This document shows, piece by piece, positions 1-12,960 of a stretch of DNA of 64,000 nucleotides (within the stretch, counting starts at the first letter, position 1; every line of letters begins with the position of its first letter). The stretch lies in contig JAPXFQ010000494.1 in the NCBI GenBank assembly GCA_028564705.1, positions 186,001-250,000 on the forward strand, read 5' to 3'. Both the position numbers and the translations under genes were made by a program. Below the pieces are notes generated by a model, which saw only the letters and a list, made by a program, of their open reading frames with translations, made no database searches and was not told the origin of the DNA. This stretch comes from Apricaphanius iberus. Its lineage: Eukaryota; Chordata; Actinopteri; Cyprinodontiformes; Aphaniidae.

Positions 1-647
1 AATTACATCTAAATGGAGTTAGAAAAAAATTGAGGTTGTTCCTTTCTGCAGCCAGCCCCCAGCGGATGAGGGGAGAATTTTTATTACTTCTGGGTGGCTT
101 CAAGTCTAACTGTTGTAGTTTGCCCCTTGGTAAAAACACAACAAAATGTCGTTTTATTGTAGGCAATGATTCAAATAGATCCTTCATCAATCTTCATGGA
201 TCTTCTGACAACCGGCCTTAGAGAACATCATATAGTTTTTTAAAACAAATGAGGTAACTATGCAGAAGCTACAAAATTATGATGGTGCAATAATAGTCTT
301 AACTCCCTTAATGACACTGAGAAGTATCATGTTGCTTTTTCTCAAACTGTAGTGTTCTAATGAGTTTTCCTTAAGTTGCACCACACTGTGTTGTTTTTCA
401 TTATATAGTCAAATCTCCCCACTGATACTTAACAGCTCAGTAAGAAGCAGGACAAAGTTATTACTCTTCTTTTTATTTTTGTTGAGGTTTTTTTATCAAA
501 ATAAGTTGAATCAGTTATTTCATTAGACTCATTCTGTTAAATTAGTTAAAGATGTTATAACATCCATCATTTAGATAGCTGTCCAAATTTATATGTGTGC
601 TGATTTTAGGTTGAAGAGAATTTTCTATTGCTTTCCTTCTTACCCAG
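1..647. other. Intergenic, nothing recognised
   Basis: AT-rich single-copy-looking DNA. No exon with plausible splice sites, no repeat family and no RNA gene was recognised. Short open frames here lack any protein-like composition. Confidence 0.5.
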
Positions 648-2956
648 CCCACCGAGCATTTTTCGGTCTAAAAGACGTCTAATGAACGTCTAATGAACGT
701 CTATATGGTCCTTAGACGTCTAGGCTAAAATCGGTCTACCACTGGTCTAAAAATGAAAGTTTTTCAGCTGTCTAGGTTTAGACTAGCCGTCTAATAGATG
801 TCTAAAAGACGACTACCTCTTTACGCCGCGTCTAATGTGAGACGTTTATATTACCGTTAATGAACAACTATTTCTAGACGTCTAAACTTATAACTTTAAC
901 AGACGTTTATTTTTATACCAAATTTATACATCATCAGAAAATCTAGACGTCATTTAGACATCGTATAGACGTCCAATAAATGTATTATAGCCTAATGATA
1001 TTCTAATAAATCCAGTTTTACAATCTATTAAATTCATCACAACAAACCTATTAAAATGAAATTAAAGTTGTGAAATTGAATGTTAAATCAGGTTCCCTAA
1101 AATGATCTTTTAAAATAACAATGATGTTTTAAAACGGTTTCAGTAAAACAATACCTTTTTTACAATGGATATAAATACATCTCTTAAGCTTAACATTGAC
1201 CAAACTATCCTACTGTAATGTAAATCAAAACATTTTTCAAACATCCAACCATAACAAACATATGAATGTGCAATATACATGTTGTTAATTTCAACACATT
1301 TGTAAACATACATTGCCATAAAATAAAAGCACAAATTCAAAAATATAATATCAAAATATTTTATTTTGCTTATTTTATTTAAACAAAGATTGTGGTGAAA
1401 ATTAAGTAGTATAATGTACAAAATTACTAAAATAAAAATGTAGGTATTTGTATGCAAAACATTTACAAAACAAAAATAAGGCCAAAACATTTATTTTTTA
1501 AATATACAAAAACTCTGGGAAAATTAATCAACCTAAACCAAAATGTAAATAAATAAATAAAATTCACCAAAGGTGTCCTCGGCCTCTTATAGCCCCCTCC
1601 AACACTAAAGCTGCATTCAGACCGCATCCGTTGGATACGTCGAGCAACGCATCCAACGGATGAAATTTGACGTATGTACTTTTTGGCTTCTATAGCCTGC
1701 TTCTGAGGAAAAAACAACGCATGGGCGGGGCTTCCTCTGTTGCAGTACGTTCTGCACTATGGTGGATTGTAACGAGAGAGTGGCTTGGCTTTATTAGCTA
1801 GATAAAGCTAGACGACGTTGACATCGGGTGCATCAGCGGCCATTATTCAGATGCGTTCTGAGTTCGGGGAGTTTAACCATTTGCTCCAGGAGCTGCGTAT
1901 GGATGAGGTTCGCTTTCAGTGCTACTTCTGTCTGTCCCGCACCTAATTTTACGACCTCCTGGGCCGCATCGGAGCTTAAATCTCCCACCAGGACACCAAC
2001 TACAGGTTTTCTGTTCCTCTTTAGGAGCGCCTGTCCATCTGTCTTTGGTAAGTGTTTTTTATGATTTTTTAAATCTGCGTTTGTTGAAAATGTTTTCACT
2101 GGGCCTGCGCTTCATTCAAGATACGGCGTATAGTGACAGAACTACAGTGAGAGATTGGTTGCCGCACTGTTCGGTTTAATGGCTACTTAATAGCAAGCTA
2201 GCAGGTAAGCTATAGCTAGCCTGCTAGCTATGCTGCAAACGGATAACAAACATTGTAGGACAAAACAACATTTTAGTAACTTTCCTTTGAGCACTCACCT
2301 ATATGCGACCGTTCATATTTGAAGAAACGTTTTCTAACACATAGTGGTCCCAATGAGTAAAATAAATTGGTTCCGAGGACTCCAATATCCTCATATCACC
2401 GTAAAGACGATTAGACCGAGCGGAACTTTAAGTGTGTTGCTGCCTCCTACTGGTGGGGGTCGGGGATTACCACTAAAATAACATACGTCTGGTCTAAACC
2501 AGGTTTTAATGTAGACGTTAAATAAACATCTAAATCAAGGCTAAATCTAAACTTTACTCTATATTGATCAATGACAATTCAAATGATTCAAATCCAATAT
2601 TTTGACATCAGCTGTGCAACTTAGTTATTTTTTTAATCACTGTTCATTCTTAATGTATTTAATTAAATAATCTAAATTTGGTCTAAAGAGAAACGTTGAT
2701 ACGACGTATAAATTTAGACGTCTAAATCGAGTCTAAATATAATCTACATTGTGCATTGATCAATGACTGTAAAAAACGTTTTAAGCCAGTACTTGGCCGT
2801 CATTTACACAACTTTCAGTTCTTTTTTTTATTAATATTCAATAATGTATTGAATTGTGTCGTCTAGATTCGGGCTGAAATTTAGACTGATTATAGACGGT
2901 CTAATTTCGGTTTGAATTTAGACGGCACGTCTAATAGACGTCTATTGCTCAGTGGG
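648..2956. mobile_element. CACTA-like DNA transposon with ACGTC subterminal repeats
   Basis: The two ends are inverted copies of CCCACYGAGCA (left 648-658, right 2946-2956) flanked by AG on both sides. About 330 bp inside the left end and 460 bp inside the right end are crowded with variants of the palindrome TAGACGTCTA and its half GTCTAA. Short terminal repeats beginning CAC plus dense subterminal repeats are the pattern of EnSpm/CACTA-type elements, but the 2-bp flank is too short to prove the class. No intact transposase is present, so this copy is non-autonomous. A Harbinger-like fragment lies in the middle. Boundaries are fairly sure; the superfamily is an inference. Confidence 0.6.
1851..2046 (+). 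pseudogene. PIF/Harbinger transposase relic
   Basis: Starting at the ATG at 1851, the frame reads like the N-terminal part of a PIF/Harbinger (HARBI1-type) transposase. It contains EFxxLLQELRMDEVRFQ, a cysteine- and phenylalanine-rich stretch, FYDLLGRIGA, then SHQDTNYRFSVP and ERLSICL. That order matches the conserved block before the catalytic core. Three in-frame stop codons interrupt it, and a GT follows at 2048 where the coding block ends, so a former intron boundary is possible. The catalytic DDE region was not found. It sits inside the ACGTC-rich element, so it is either a nested insertion or internal cargo. Non-functional. Confidence 0.6.
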
Positions 2957-3224
2957 AGGATATATCATTTGTTTCAGCTTCAAATGTTGCCACTTATTTA
3001 TTCAGCAGTACTTCATATTACTTTATGTGACAGACACAACCCTCACAGAGACATAACCCTCACAGAGTAGACCCTTTTTGTGAGGGTTAAAACACTGATG
3101 CTAAAATGTATATATAAAAATCTGAAAAGTGTTTCATGTATTTGCAGTCAGCCCCATTTAACCTGGTACCCCTAGTAAATTCCAGTGAAACCATTTACTT
3201 TCAGCTTTCACCTAAAGATAGTCT

Positions 3225-4190
3225 GATTGATATTTAATCTCAGTATAAACAACTTTTCTGTGAAGGCCTCAGAACATGTTAAAAAATTCATAGAAAAAAA
3301 CATAACGAAGACCAAGTAACACAACTGATAGATTAGAGATGAAGGGTATAAATCAGGCATATGTTATAAAACAACATCCCAAGCTTTAACTACTTTCAAG
3401 AGCACCTTTCAGTCCATCTTTTGGAAATGGAAAGAGTATGACAACTACCAAGATGGACAGAGCGGGAGTTCCAGCAATCCACAGGATAAACTGCTACCAC
3501 CTGAGCCATAGTCACACCACTTGATCAGGACATGGTAGATCAGTCGGAGACTGTAAAAAGGGTTGACGACAAACAAGTTTACACTGAGTGAGTGAAGAGC
3601 AGGAGTTTTTATAGGCAGCTGCACAGGTAAGGACCATTAGCAATAAGAAACTATCAGGAACAGTTGCACAGGAGAAAACAATGAGTTAATCAGCACATAA
3701 GGGAGGGATGGAGAGCAGAAGAGCAACATGAAAAGTGTCAGGAAACACAAGAAGTAGGGAAATCATGACGAGGTGTCCGCACACTAACTCCCTGAACAAA
3801 GCTGGAAAGCTGAGCAGAGTTGATGTAAAGATAGATGGTGGTAAATCTGGGGGATCCTGGTAAAAAACTGGGTTTTAAGAAATTTTTATTTAAGCATTCA
3901 CATATGTTTAAAAGGTGTAGTCAAAACCCAGATATAAATCCAATGAAGAATATTTGGTAAGACTGAAACAAATGCCCACATAGCTCAAACTCAGATTACA
4001 TTTTTTTACAAAAAGGAATAGGCCAAATTAGAGTTCTACAGACTATGAAATTTAAACTTCTTTGAGGGAATCTTTTATTTTATACTCCAATAACATACAT
4101 TGATGGTTGAAAATTATAGAACAGTCCAAGGAGTGTGAATATTTTTACAGAAAAATTTCATTTTGAATAAAAAATACAGATGTAACAAAA
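3225..4190 (+). mobile_element. Tc1-like transposon relic
   Basis: The left part keeps the familiar Tc1 phrase encoding 'CVKASEHV..' followed by a degraded helix-turn-helix region (around 3380-3500). The right part (3900-4070) keeps the C-terminal transposase tract NPDINPMKNIW. A degraded terminal repeat resembling GTGTGAATATTTTTAC occurs near 4133-4150. Stops and frameshifts throughout make it dead. Edges are approximate. Confidence 0.6.
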
Positions 4191-4249
4191 GAATGCATTG
4201 CATCTGCAAGCTCCTAAGCAGAGAAACAACAAATGGGAAGCAGGTTGAG

Positions 4250-4700
4250 CAGCATTTTCCATCAGACACAGGGTTATGGTTCAAGTCATCTATAAATAAT
4301 TAAACAACCCTTAATAGCAGACAGAGACTAAATAATTTTATGCCCTAATTAATCATGCAAGAGAGTTCTTTTGTTGGTGGATCTAATTGCTGCTGAACTA
4401 TGGGAGTGAAACAATGTGCTGCATTAATTAATACCAGCTATCAGTGATCAGATTCGCTTTCAGCAATTCTGTAAACAAACCGTGTCCAAAAGCATTTTGC
4501 TGATGTTACACAATCAAGATTTATGGTTCCCTTGCTCTAAACTGGCTTGCTAATTAGAAGGGATATAGAGCCCTCCCTGTAAGTGCCGGTTTGTGTAAAG
4601 TCCTAACTACTGATGCTTGATCAATGTCAGAGCTCCATTACTTAGATTTCCAGAGGTGTTCAGCTGCGCCTCTGTCATCATCCTCAAGTAAATGAATTAT
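4250..4700. other. Candidate conserved non-coding element
   Basis: A clean block free of repeats and low-complexity runs. It is rich in homeodomain-type cores (CCCTAATTAATCATGC, CATTAATTAATACC, TAATTAG) spaced between ordinary-composition DNA. This texture is typical of vertebrate conserved enhancers, but nothing here proves conservation. No coding frame. Confidence 0.25.
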
Positions 4701-5003
4701 GTTGAATTCTTGAGTTTTTATTTTAATTCCTAAAGGAAAAAATATATATATTTTCTCTGAGAGGCCTTTTCTATGAAAGCAAGCAGACGCTAAAGGACAA
4801 GGTCAGGTGACTGAATGAAGCGATAGATTCACACACCACACAATTAGTCTGAACAATGTGAGACCACTGGGTGTATAAACTCATTTAATTCAAAAATCTC
4901 CTGCTCTGCAGTTTTAGAACATGATCATGTTAAATAAACCATCATAGTTAGTGAACTTTGAATTACAGAAGAGATATGTTCAAGTATAAAAAAAGTATTT
5001 TAT

Positions 5004-6639
5004 TTAAAGGGCCTATATCATGCAAAACAAAGTTTTCAACCATCTGGAAATGCAATTTTCTCATATAAAAACCATCAGAGTGGTTTTTGGCTTAATTCAC
5101 GTATATCTGTGTAATCCTCCTGAATTCTGCTCTCTGAGCAGCTGCCCCTCCCTCTCCTAGAAAATGCCTGAGGCAGTTTTCACATTTGTGGCCGTCCCAG
5201 AAAATGGCCAGAGAAAAAAAGCTATTTTTTTCTGTTCACATGGCGAGGATTTCTGCCCATATTTGTGTCCAGTGTTTTACATGACGGACTACACTTAAAC
5301 AGCAGGTGGCAGCATACAAATAATTCTGTAGCTATCCAACAAACAAGGGAGTGAGAAGTACCGATGTCATAAAACGAGCGACAGCCTAGAATGTAAACAA
5401 CTGGTCTACTGGTTAACTGCTACCTGGAGCCATCTACAGGATAAGTGTTGTAGTAAACCCACGGTTTTTTAACCTGGTGTGTTGCTATGGGATGCTCGAA
5501 TCGCATTCTGTAATTTCGGCTGCGTTGTCGTCATTTCCGCGTAGAGCGCGTCTATTGTCTTGGATATGGCCAGAGTACGGCTTGTATTCACATTATACGT
5601 ATCCACTCGTACCTGGACTCCGATACCACCTCCAAGGCAGGTCTCTCTGGCCATATCTTGGCACGGCCCAGGCTGCGTTTACATGGTACGAAATAAGTGG
5701 ATTTTGACTAAATACGTTATCCGAGAATGTACTCCCGTACCATGTGAAATTGTTGAACTAGTGACAGCACTAGTTAAAAACAAGGGAGTGCTAGAGGTGT
5801 TTGCACCGCCCCTGCAGGCAGAGCGGCTTACCTCTGCTAGAGTTCCAAACACACCCTCCTCCTTCTCAAAGCTCATTGCTGCTTCGGTTTTTGGCAGCTT
5901 AAAACACTTTTTTTGTTGGATTTGTTACTTTTTCTGTGAAAACGCCCGTTTGGCTGTATTGATTACAGGATCTTATTCTACATTCCTAAAGAACAGCAAA
6001 GAACAAAGATGGCTGATGGACAGAGAAGTAAGAAGCTAAATGCTAATGTTAGCCATTTATCAAGCTGCTTATGTTATCTTATAACAGCATTGTGTGGTTA
6101 ATTTATTGATCTGTAGCATCTCAGAATGTTCAGTAAATGGGTACAAATAACACCAACGGCTTGTTTTATATACGGGGTTGGAAAGATCTGCTTAATGGAC
6201 TCAGTTAGTTGTTTTTGGCTCTGTCTAAAGCCTGGAGATTTAACAACTGAAATAGGCTTTATTGACTGTTTATTCCAAAAAATTAAATAGAACAAACGTC
6301 TGAGCCCTTAATATAACAGAGTTTCATTGTGGTACTTCAAACTTTTCAAATTCACTTTGAGAATACTGTGAGATTAATCTCAGCACTTTCTATCTCTGTC
6401 CGAGCTCCTGCGGCTCTGCACCGGAGTGGAGAGCAGAGGAGGAGAACAGGGCAGGGCAGGGGTGCAGGAGGCGGGTTTATATAGAAACGAGCCATTTTAC
6501 TTTATGGTCTAACATTAACTACAGGATACAATTTAAACTTTTGGACAAATTAATACTGTATAACACCAACGGTTAAATTTTAGCGTATGTATATCCCAGA
6601 AGTTGAAAGCTGTAAAATAGCATGGTATAGTCCCTTTAA
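5004..6639. mobile_element. piggyBac-like non-autonomous element (TTAA duplication)
   Basis: The insertion is bounded by TTAA at 5004-5007 and 6636-6639. Immediately inside are inverted ends AGGGCCTATATCATGC (left) and GCATGGTATAGTCCCT (right), 14 of 16 matching. The TTAA duplication is the signature of piggyBac transposition. No transposase frame survives; open frames across 5560-6039 run over a nested MITE junction and are not protein-like. Confidence 0.65.
5172..5751 (+). mobile_element. MITE, copy 1 (ends like GGCCGTTTTCACATG)
   Basis: A 0.6-kb unit with ends GGCAGTTTTCACATTTG and CATGTGAAAT and an interior that is the reverse complement of the unit at 8184-8789. Shared blocks include the tract around TACCATGTGAACAC and the ATGACGACA / CGCGTCTATTGTC region. 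It lies inside the piggyBac-like element. Flanks are compatible with a degraded 3-bp TWA duplication, so Harbinger-type is possible. Confidence 0.6.
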
Positions 6640-6690
6640 GAACGGATTTTACCTGGAAGTCTAACCTCGGATGTTTTATTTCTTCATCTT

Positions 6691-7660
<970 letters not shown>

Positions 7661-7664
7661 TTGT

Positions 7665-7850
7665 ACGGTGCTGGTAATAAATTAGAATATCATGAAAAAG
7701 AAGATTTATTTCAGTAATTACATTTAAAAAGTGAAGCATCTCAAAGCCTCTCACATACATTTATAACTTAACATTACAAACTGAAACATTTCCCAACCAA
7801 ATGAAAATCGCAAAAAATAATTCCAAAAGATAAAAATGTAAACACTTAAA
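7665..7850. repeat. Dispersed teleost repeat fragment
   Basis: Carries the phrase AATTAGAATATCATGAAAAA followed by TTTATTTCAGTAATT, which I recognise as a high-copy fish repeat. Only a fragment; class not determined. Confidence 0.35.
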
Positions 7851-9000
7851 CTATAGACCTGTTTCTCTTATATCTCAAAAATCTTAGAAAAAAATAGTCA
7901 AAAAAATAGTGAATTCATCAACAAATATATTAAATGAAGGTTAATACAGCTTCAGACCAAAGAGATCAACATCAATGTCAATTCCTGATGCTATTGGGGA
8001 AATTACAAATGCTTTAGATAAAAAGAAATATGCTGCTGGAGTATTTGTTGATTTAAAAAAGGCTTTGACACATTACACCATGTAATTTTATATATTATAT
8101 TGTACATTAGGTTTACTGTATTTTACATATTGTATAGAAACTGGGGGTGATAGTTATTAAGAGTAATATTATTTTAAGAGTCAGGGCGCTTTCACATGGT
8201 ACGGGAGTCCGTACTCGGGTACGGTATTTGGTCAAAATCCACTTATTTCGTACCATGTGAACACAGACTGTACCGTGCCAGAATACGGCCAGAGAGACCT
8301 GCCTTGGAGGTAGTATCCGAGTCCAGGTACGGGCGGCCACGTATCATGTGAACACAACCCGTACGCTGGCCACACTCAAGACAATAGACGCGCTCCACGC
8401 GGAAATGACGACACCGCCGGCCGAAATTACAGAATCACCTCGCGACCATAAAAATACCAAAACAACGCGATTCAAGCATCCCACAGCAACACAGCAGATT
8501 ACAAAACGGCGGGTTTACTACAACACTCACCCTGTAGATGGCTTCAGGTAGCAGCTGACCAGTAGACCAGTTTGTTTACATTCTAGCCTGTCGCTCGTTT
8601 TATGACGTCGGTACTTCTCACTCCCTTGTTTGTTGGAGAACTACAGACTTATTTGTATACCGCCACCTGCTGTTTATTTGTAGTAAAACACTGGATTCAA
8701 ATACGGGCAGAGATCCGTGACATGTGAACAGAAAAAATTAGCATTTTCTCTGGCCGTTTTCTGGTACGGCCACACATGTGAAAACGGCCTTAGAGAGTAT
8801 TAATCAAGAGTTCACTACATCCCCTCGTTATACTCCAAAAATGTGCTGTTAGAATCATACATAAAGTCAGTCATCTAGAACACATAATTGATTTATTTTT
8901 GAAGTCCAAAATATTAAAATTATATTATTAAGAAATGTGTTAGCATCTTGAAATAATTTGTTATTTATGTATGTAAAGAAACAAAAGGGGGGGGGGGGAC
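7850..9000 (+). mobile_element. LINE reverse-transcriptase relic, split by a MITE
   Basis: At 7850-8090 the conceptual peptide reads NYRPVSL.., then FRPKRSTSMSIPDAI and AAGVFVDLKKAFDTLHH. These are reverse-transcriptase fingers/palm motifs of a non-LTR element. After the 8184-8789 MITE the peptide resumes near 8830 with LQKCAVRIIHKVSHLEH and LFLKSKILKL, the typical LINE C-terminus. The catalytic YADD region is missing and stops are present, so it is dead. Confidence 0.65.
8184..8789 (-). mobile_element. MITE, copy 2, opposite orientation
   Basis: Ends are GGGCGCTTTCACATGGTACG and its inverted partner CATGTGAAAACGGCC. The interior is the reverse complement of the 5172-5751 unit. It interrupts a LINE relic, so it inserted after that LINE. 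Flanking TCA/TTA may be an eroded 3-bp duplication. Confidence 0.65.
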
Positions 9001-11760
9001 TGTGCTTGAAGAATAATTTCAAGATTAGTTATTTTTAGTGAATAGTAATTATTAGTAAGAGCTGCGGGGAAATATTCCAGAATGCTGGAGAATCATGGAC
9101 CTCTGGCCTACACTAATGCAGTTGGAGGATGTAACTGTTATTTTATTTTGTCTAGCTGATATAAAACATACACACACACACAAAACCAGTAGGCAGGAGA
9201 GACAGAGAGACGCTATGTTAGAGTTGGGGACCGTTTGCTCTGTACTGTCAAAATAAATATTTTAAAACGCCAACAGAAAATTAATCATCCTAATCTACAT
9301 CTCTATGGAATTGTACAATAATCGCTATTTAGAGTATTTTTGTTGACAAGTGTGAGCAGTCTGTTTATCCTTCAGCCAGAAGAATGGGTGTAACAGAGCC
9401 AACTTAAACACTGAGGCATATTTAAGCAAGAAACGAGACCTCACAAGAACACTCAAACTTCCAGCCAGTTCAGAGCTATGGCTAACGTGTTGCTGTACGA
9501 AGCTTCCTTTCAATTCCGAACTAAATATTAAAGTAGTTAGACACTTCAATTTGAATATAGGGACTCTGCCAACTACATCGAAAGTGTAATTTTGTTTAGA
9601 GCTTTCGAATGAACATAAACTGTGTTTTATATATGCGCATGTTACCCATGTTCTGTCCTAAAGCGTTAGGGTGTAAAGCTTTACCTTTGGAACTAGCACT
9701 CGGGTAATCATTAACTAAAAAAATAAAATAATATTTATGTATACACAAATGACTTACTTGAGACTGTGGATGACGCTGAGCCATTCTGTGGAATCAAGTG
9801 AAGAAATATCCCGCTTCAGGTCAATAAAAAGTGGCATCCAGTTGGCTGGACATGTTACTAGGCAGAGATTTATGAGGAAAAAACCATGGGTTTGCTGTCT
9901 GTCAGATCAGCCTATTCAAAGTAATTAATCGCACACCGGATGCTCAAATATATTTTTGAGTTTTGACAATACACAAAACAATTGAAAGAACAACAAAAAA
10001 GTATTTATTTTTAAAGTACTAAGCTATATCGTGATTCACCAAAACTTTTGAGAGCAGCAAGCCAAAGTTGTTTCACTCTTTACAGCTTAATTATATATTT
10101 AATACATCAGAAGAATATCACAATAGTTTACAACTTTTGATTATACTCTTAATAGAAAAAATGTGCAATAGAAAAGCAAATAGAAATTGTATGAATATTT
10201 GGAATGTATCAAATACATTTTCCGTTTTTCCTCTGTTTATCCAGTGGGCAGCACAGTAACCTGTAGGCGCAGGCTAACACACAGCAGAAAACAAACACAC
10301 CCTTAAGCAGGCGGCAACCATATTAGGAGAATCTCATTCTATTGGCTGGAACAGTTGCTAGGCAACGACACTTCTCAATCTGCGAGCGAGCACACAGAAT
10401 CCGCAAGCAGAGAATAGAGGTTCATAAGAACAGTTTTGATCTAGGCAGAGATACAGTTTGCAAGCGTGGAGAAAATCTATGAGCAAGAAACATAGAATTT
10501 GAGAGAGAACAGAGAATATCTGAGAAAGAGCAGAAGTTTTGAGCGCAAGCATTACAGGTTTTGTAGGAGAAGACAGAATGATCCTCTCCCAAATTGTAAT
10601 TGTATTCTCTTGATAATTGGCAGGAATTCTCCCCCCATAAGGGTTACATTAGACATAAGAAGAATTAAGCACTATGTGCCTTTCCGTTATGGGGGAAAGC
10701 AGCAATGCAAACAGGGCTTTCAGAACATGAATGCTAAACAAAAAAAACCCCTGACATGTCATGTATTTATTTTAATGCCGTCTGGGACATAGTTGAGAAA
10801 TAATCAACAAAAGTCCTGATCATTGTGGAAGTGAGCACGGCTATACACTGTTTCCAGGTTTCTATATGAGACATGGTTTGTTGGTTTTCTAAAATGAAAA
10901 TGTGAAAAATTAGATTTGTTTTGTTAATAATGTTTTAGTTCTTTAAAAATGCTTGAACTACAGCACTGTTAGATTTGTGAAAATAGTTGTGAACAATAAA
11001 TGTGGATTTATTTGGTTATGGGTTTGATAACTTGTTTAGTCACTCTATAATTACACACTTTCATGGTTAGTAAATATGTTCAGAATGGAAAACGTTAAAT
11101 TCCAAAATATAAACATTGAAAAAGTGGAATTTTATAAATAAAACTATTTGTAAAATAATTATTTCATAGGGCTCTACACTAGTTTCAAAGAAAACAGCTG
11201 GAGGTGAAAGAAGTTATCCTCCTTCTTTGAAAAGTGATAAGATGACAAATAACCAAAGTTTACAGTTTTAAAACGTTTTTATTACTGTTTAGTCTAAAAA
11301 TGTCACATTACTGTTTTACCTAAACCAAATACACAACCAACGAGACAGAGAAAGGTTTTAACTTTTATTAATAAGGGAAAACAAATGTGTCTTGTGAAAA
11401 GAGTCTCTCTGGTCTTAGATTTCAGCTCTCTGGGGAAGAAGCAACTAGTTTCCTTTGGAGATTTGGTTCAACATCCAGAAACACTTAAATCACAGGACGA
11501 CGGAGAGCCCGAGGGAACGGTCTCTCAATAGAAAGGAAATTAACTTAATTCTAGGCAGGTGAGAAATTCAAGTTAATAACCTTACACGCTCAGGGAGGAG
11601 GATAAACAAAAGAAAAAAAATCCCTCAGTCCAAAACAGCATAGTCAAAAACACGGTCCAGTGTCATGTACATGAGAACCATCCAGCTGATACAGACAAAA
11701 TCCAAAATCCATTTTACCTTTTTCTGGTCTGAGCATCACACAGACTGAGCAGTCTTGGTT
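9001..11760. other. Intergenic, no gene recognised
   Basis: Includes a short CA run near 9172-9182 and two loosely similar blocks (about 9800-9850 and 10330-10370) sharing TTGGCTGGA and TAGGCA, which suggests an old dispersed repeat. No convincing exon on either strand. Confidence 0.4.
10341..10366. promoter_or_regulatory. CCAAT-type box next to perfect RFX X-box palindrome
   Basis: ATTGG (10341-10345) is followed 8 bp later by GTTGCTAGGCAAC (10354-10366), a full match to the RFX-factor X-box palindrome. This pair occurs in promoters of RFX targets such as ciliary genes. No adjacent first exon was recognised and a related sequence occurs at about 9840, so it may be carried by a repeat. Binding is inference. 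Confidence 0.3.
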
Positions 11761-11762
11761 AT

Positions 11763-12115
11763 TTTTACTAGTTCAAATCAAATTAAACTTTATTTACAAA
11801 GTGATTTTCAGACAGAGTTGCATACCTCACATAAACCCCATTCCCAACCCTAAAGAGGTATAAATACCCCCCCAGCCCCCCAAAAAAGGACATTGAGCCC
11901 AGTACAGATGAGCCAGGTCAGATAAGGAAATTGCATCAGATGAGCCAACTGCATCTGTAACAGCAGCAGCCCAGGCACTGACCCACAGCCCTTAAAGGAG
12001 GCAAGAACGAGACCCCCACCTCCACACAAGGGGTACCTGGAGAGCACCCAGGCAGTCAAAACCGACCACCACTCCCAAGGCAGAGGGCTCCCATTGAGGT
12101 TAAACTGGAAGGAAG
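11763..12115 (-). repeat. Probable LINE 3' end, minus strand
   Basis: Begins with CAAATCAAATTAAACTTTATT, the reverse complement of a LINE 3' tail of the 'AATAAAGTTTGATTTG' kind. A C-rich segment follows, resembling the GC-rich 3' untranslated part of the L2-like copy at 31380-32848. No coding part retained. Confidence 0.35.
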
Positions 12116-12439
12116 ATTAAAATAAAAAAATAACTGGGGATAAATCTGATAATATATAATAAATATAAGATTAAACTGTAAAAATTGCTAAATTGAGTAA
12201 ATAAACTAAACTTGAAACTAGTGTTAAGACTTTAAACAATAAATTGAAGTTGTTGCAGCGCATTTAAATAATAGGTTTTGGTAATCAGTCGACCCATACT
12301 GTATGCAGAATGCTGGTGCCAGTGGTGCATACAGATAAATAATCAGATATTGTCAGATTATTTAATCTAAAAACATTGAGGGGGGACTGCAAATAGATTT
12401 ATATTTTCATTAACTGGCAGGTATGAAACTGAACTTGAA

Positions 12440-12960
12440 AGTGGTTCACATGGTGGATCCGAATAGTTACCTCAAAGCTAAAAGGTGCACTCTCTCTCAC
12501 TCTATGTGTGGCTTTTTTCCAGACACTCCCACTGCCTTCTCCAATAAAAGTCCTCAGGCAAGTGAAAAGTAGTTGTTTTTTATTTTGACTTTGGTCCTAA
12601 AAAGAGTTTAGAGATCAGCAAAGCCAAGAAAATGCTGACCCTGTGTAATAGTTGTTTCATTCCTGGCCTTTCACAATGTTTCACCTCCAGAGGGACTCGG
12701 ACAGACTGCTTGGCTGGCTGCACCTCACAGCTGTGCCCATGCACATTCTAAGTTAATTACAGGAGCACTGCACATTCAGCAGGTTTTCTCCGCTGTTATT
12801 TTTGAAAGGTTAGGAATCTAAGCCGCAGAGCACCCATCATCATCTGCTTGTTGCTGGAGTCTCATGCTGGTATTAAAAGCATCTATCACCCCATTCCTGT
12901 GGATTGAAAAACCTTTGCACAAACAAAAACAGAAGCATATGATTTAAATAACTAACAGTA
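12440..12960. other. Candidate conserved non-coding element
   Basis: Repeat-free block with balanced composition between AT-rich flanks, containing AAGTTAATTACAGGAGC, CACCTCACAGCTGTGCC (an E-box) and short palindromic sites. No open frame or splice-site pattern. Texture suggests regulatory DNA; conservation is untested. Confidence 0.2.

Noticed and set aside
660..970. Repeated GACGTC words considered as a CRISPR-like or satellite array
   Set aside because: Spacing is irregular, units vary, and the arms are inverted about a 2-kb core, so a transposon explains them better.
5560..6039. 159-codon plus-strand frame
   Set aside because: It crosses the junction of a MITE and its host transposon and shows no protein family.
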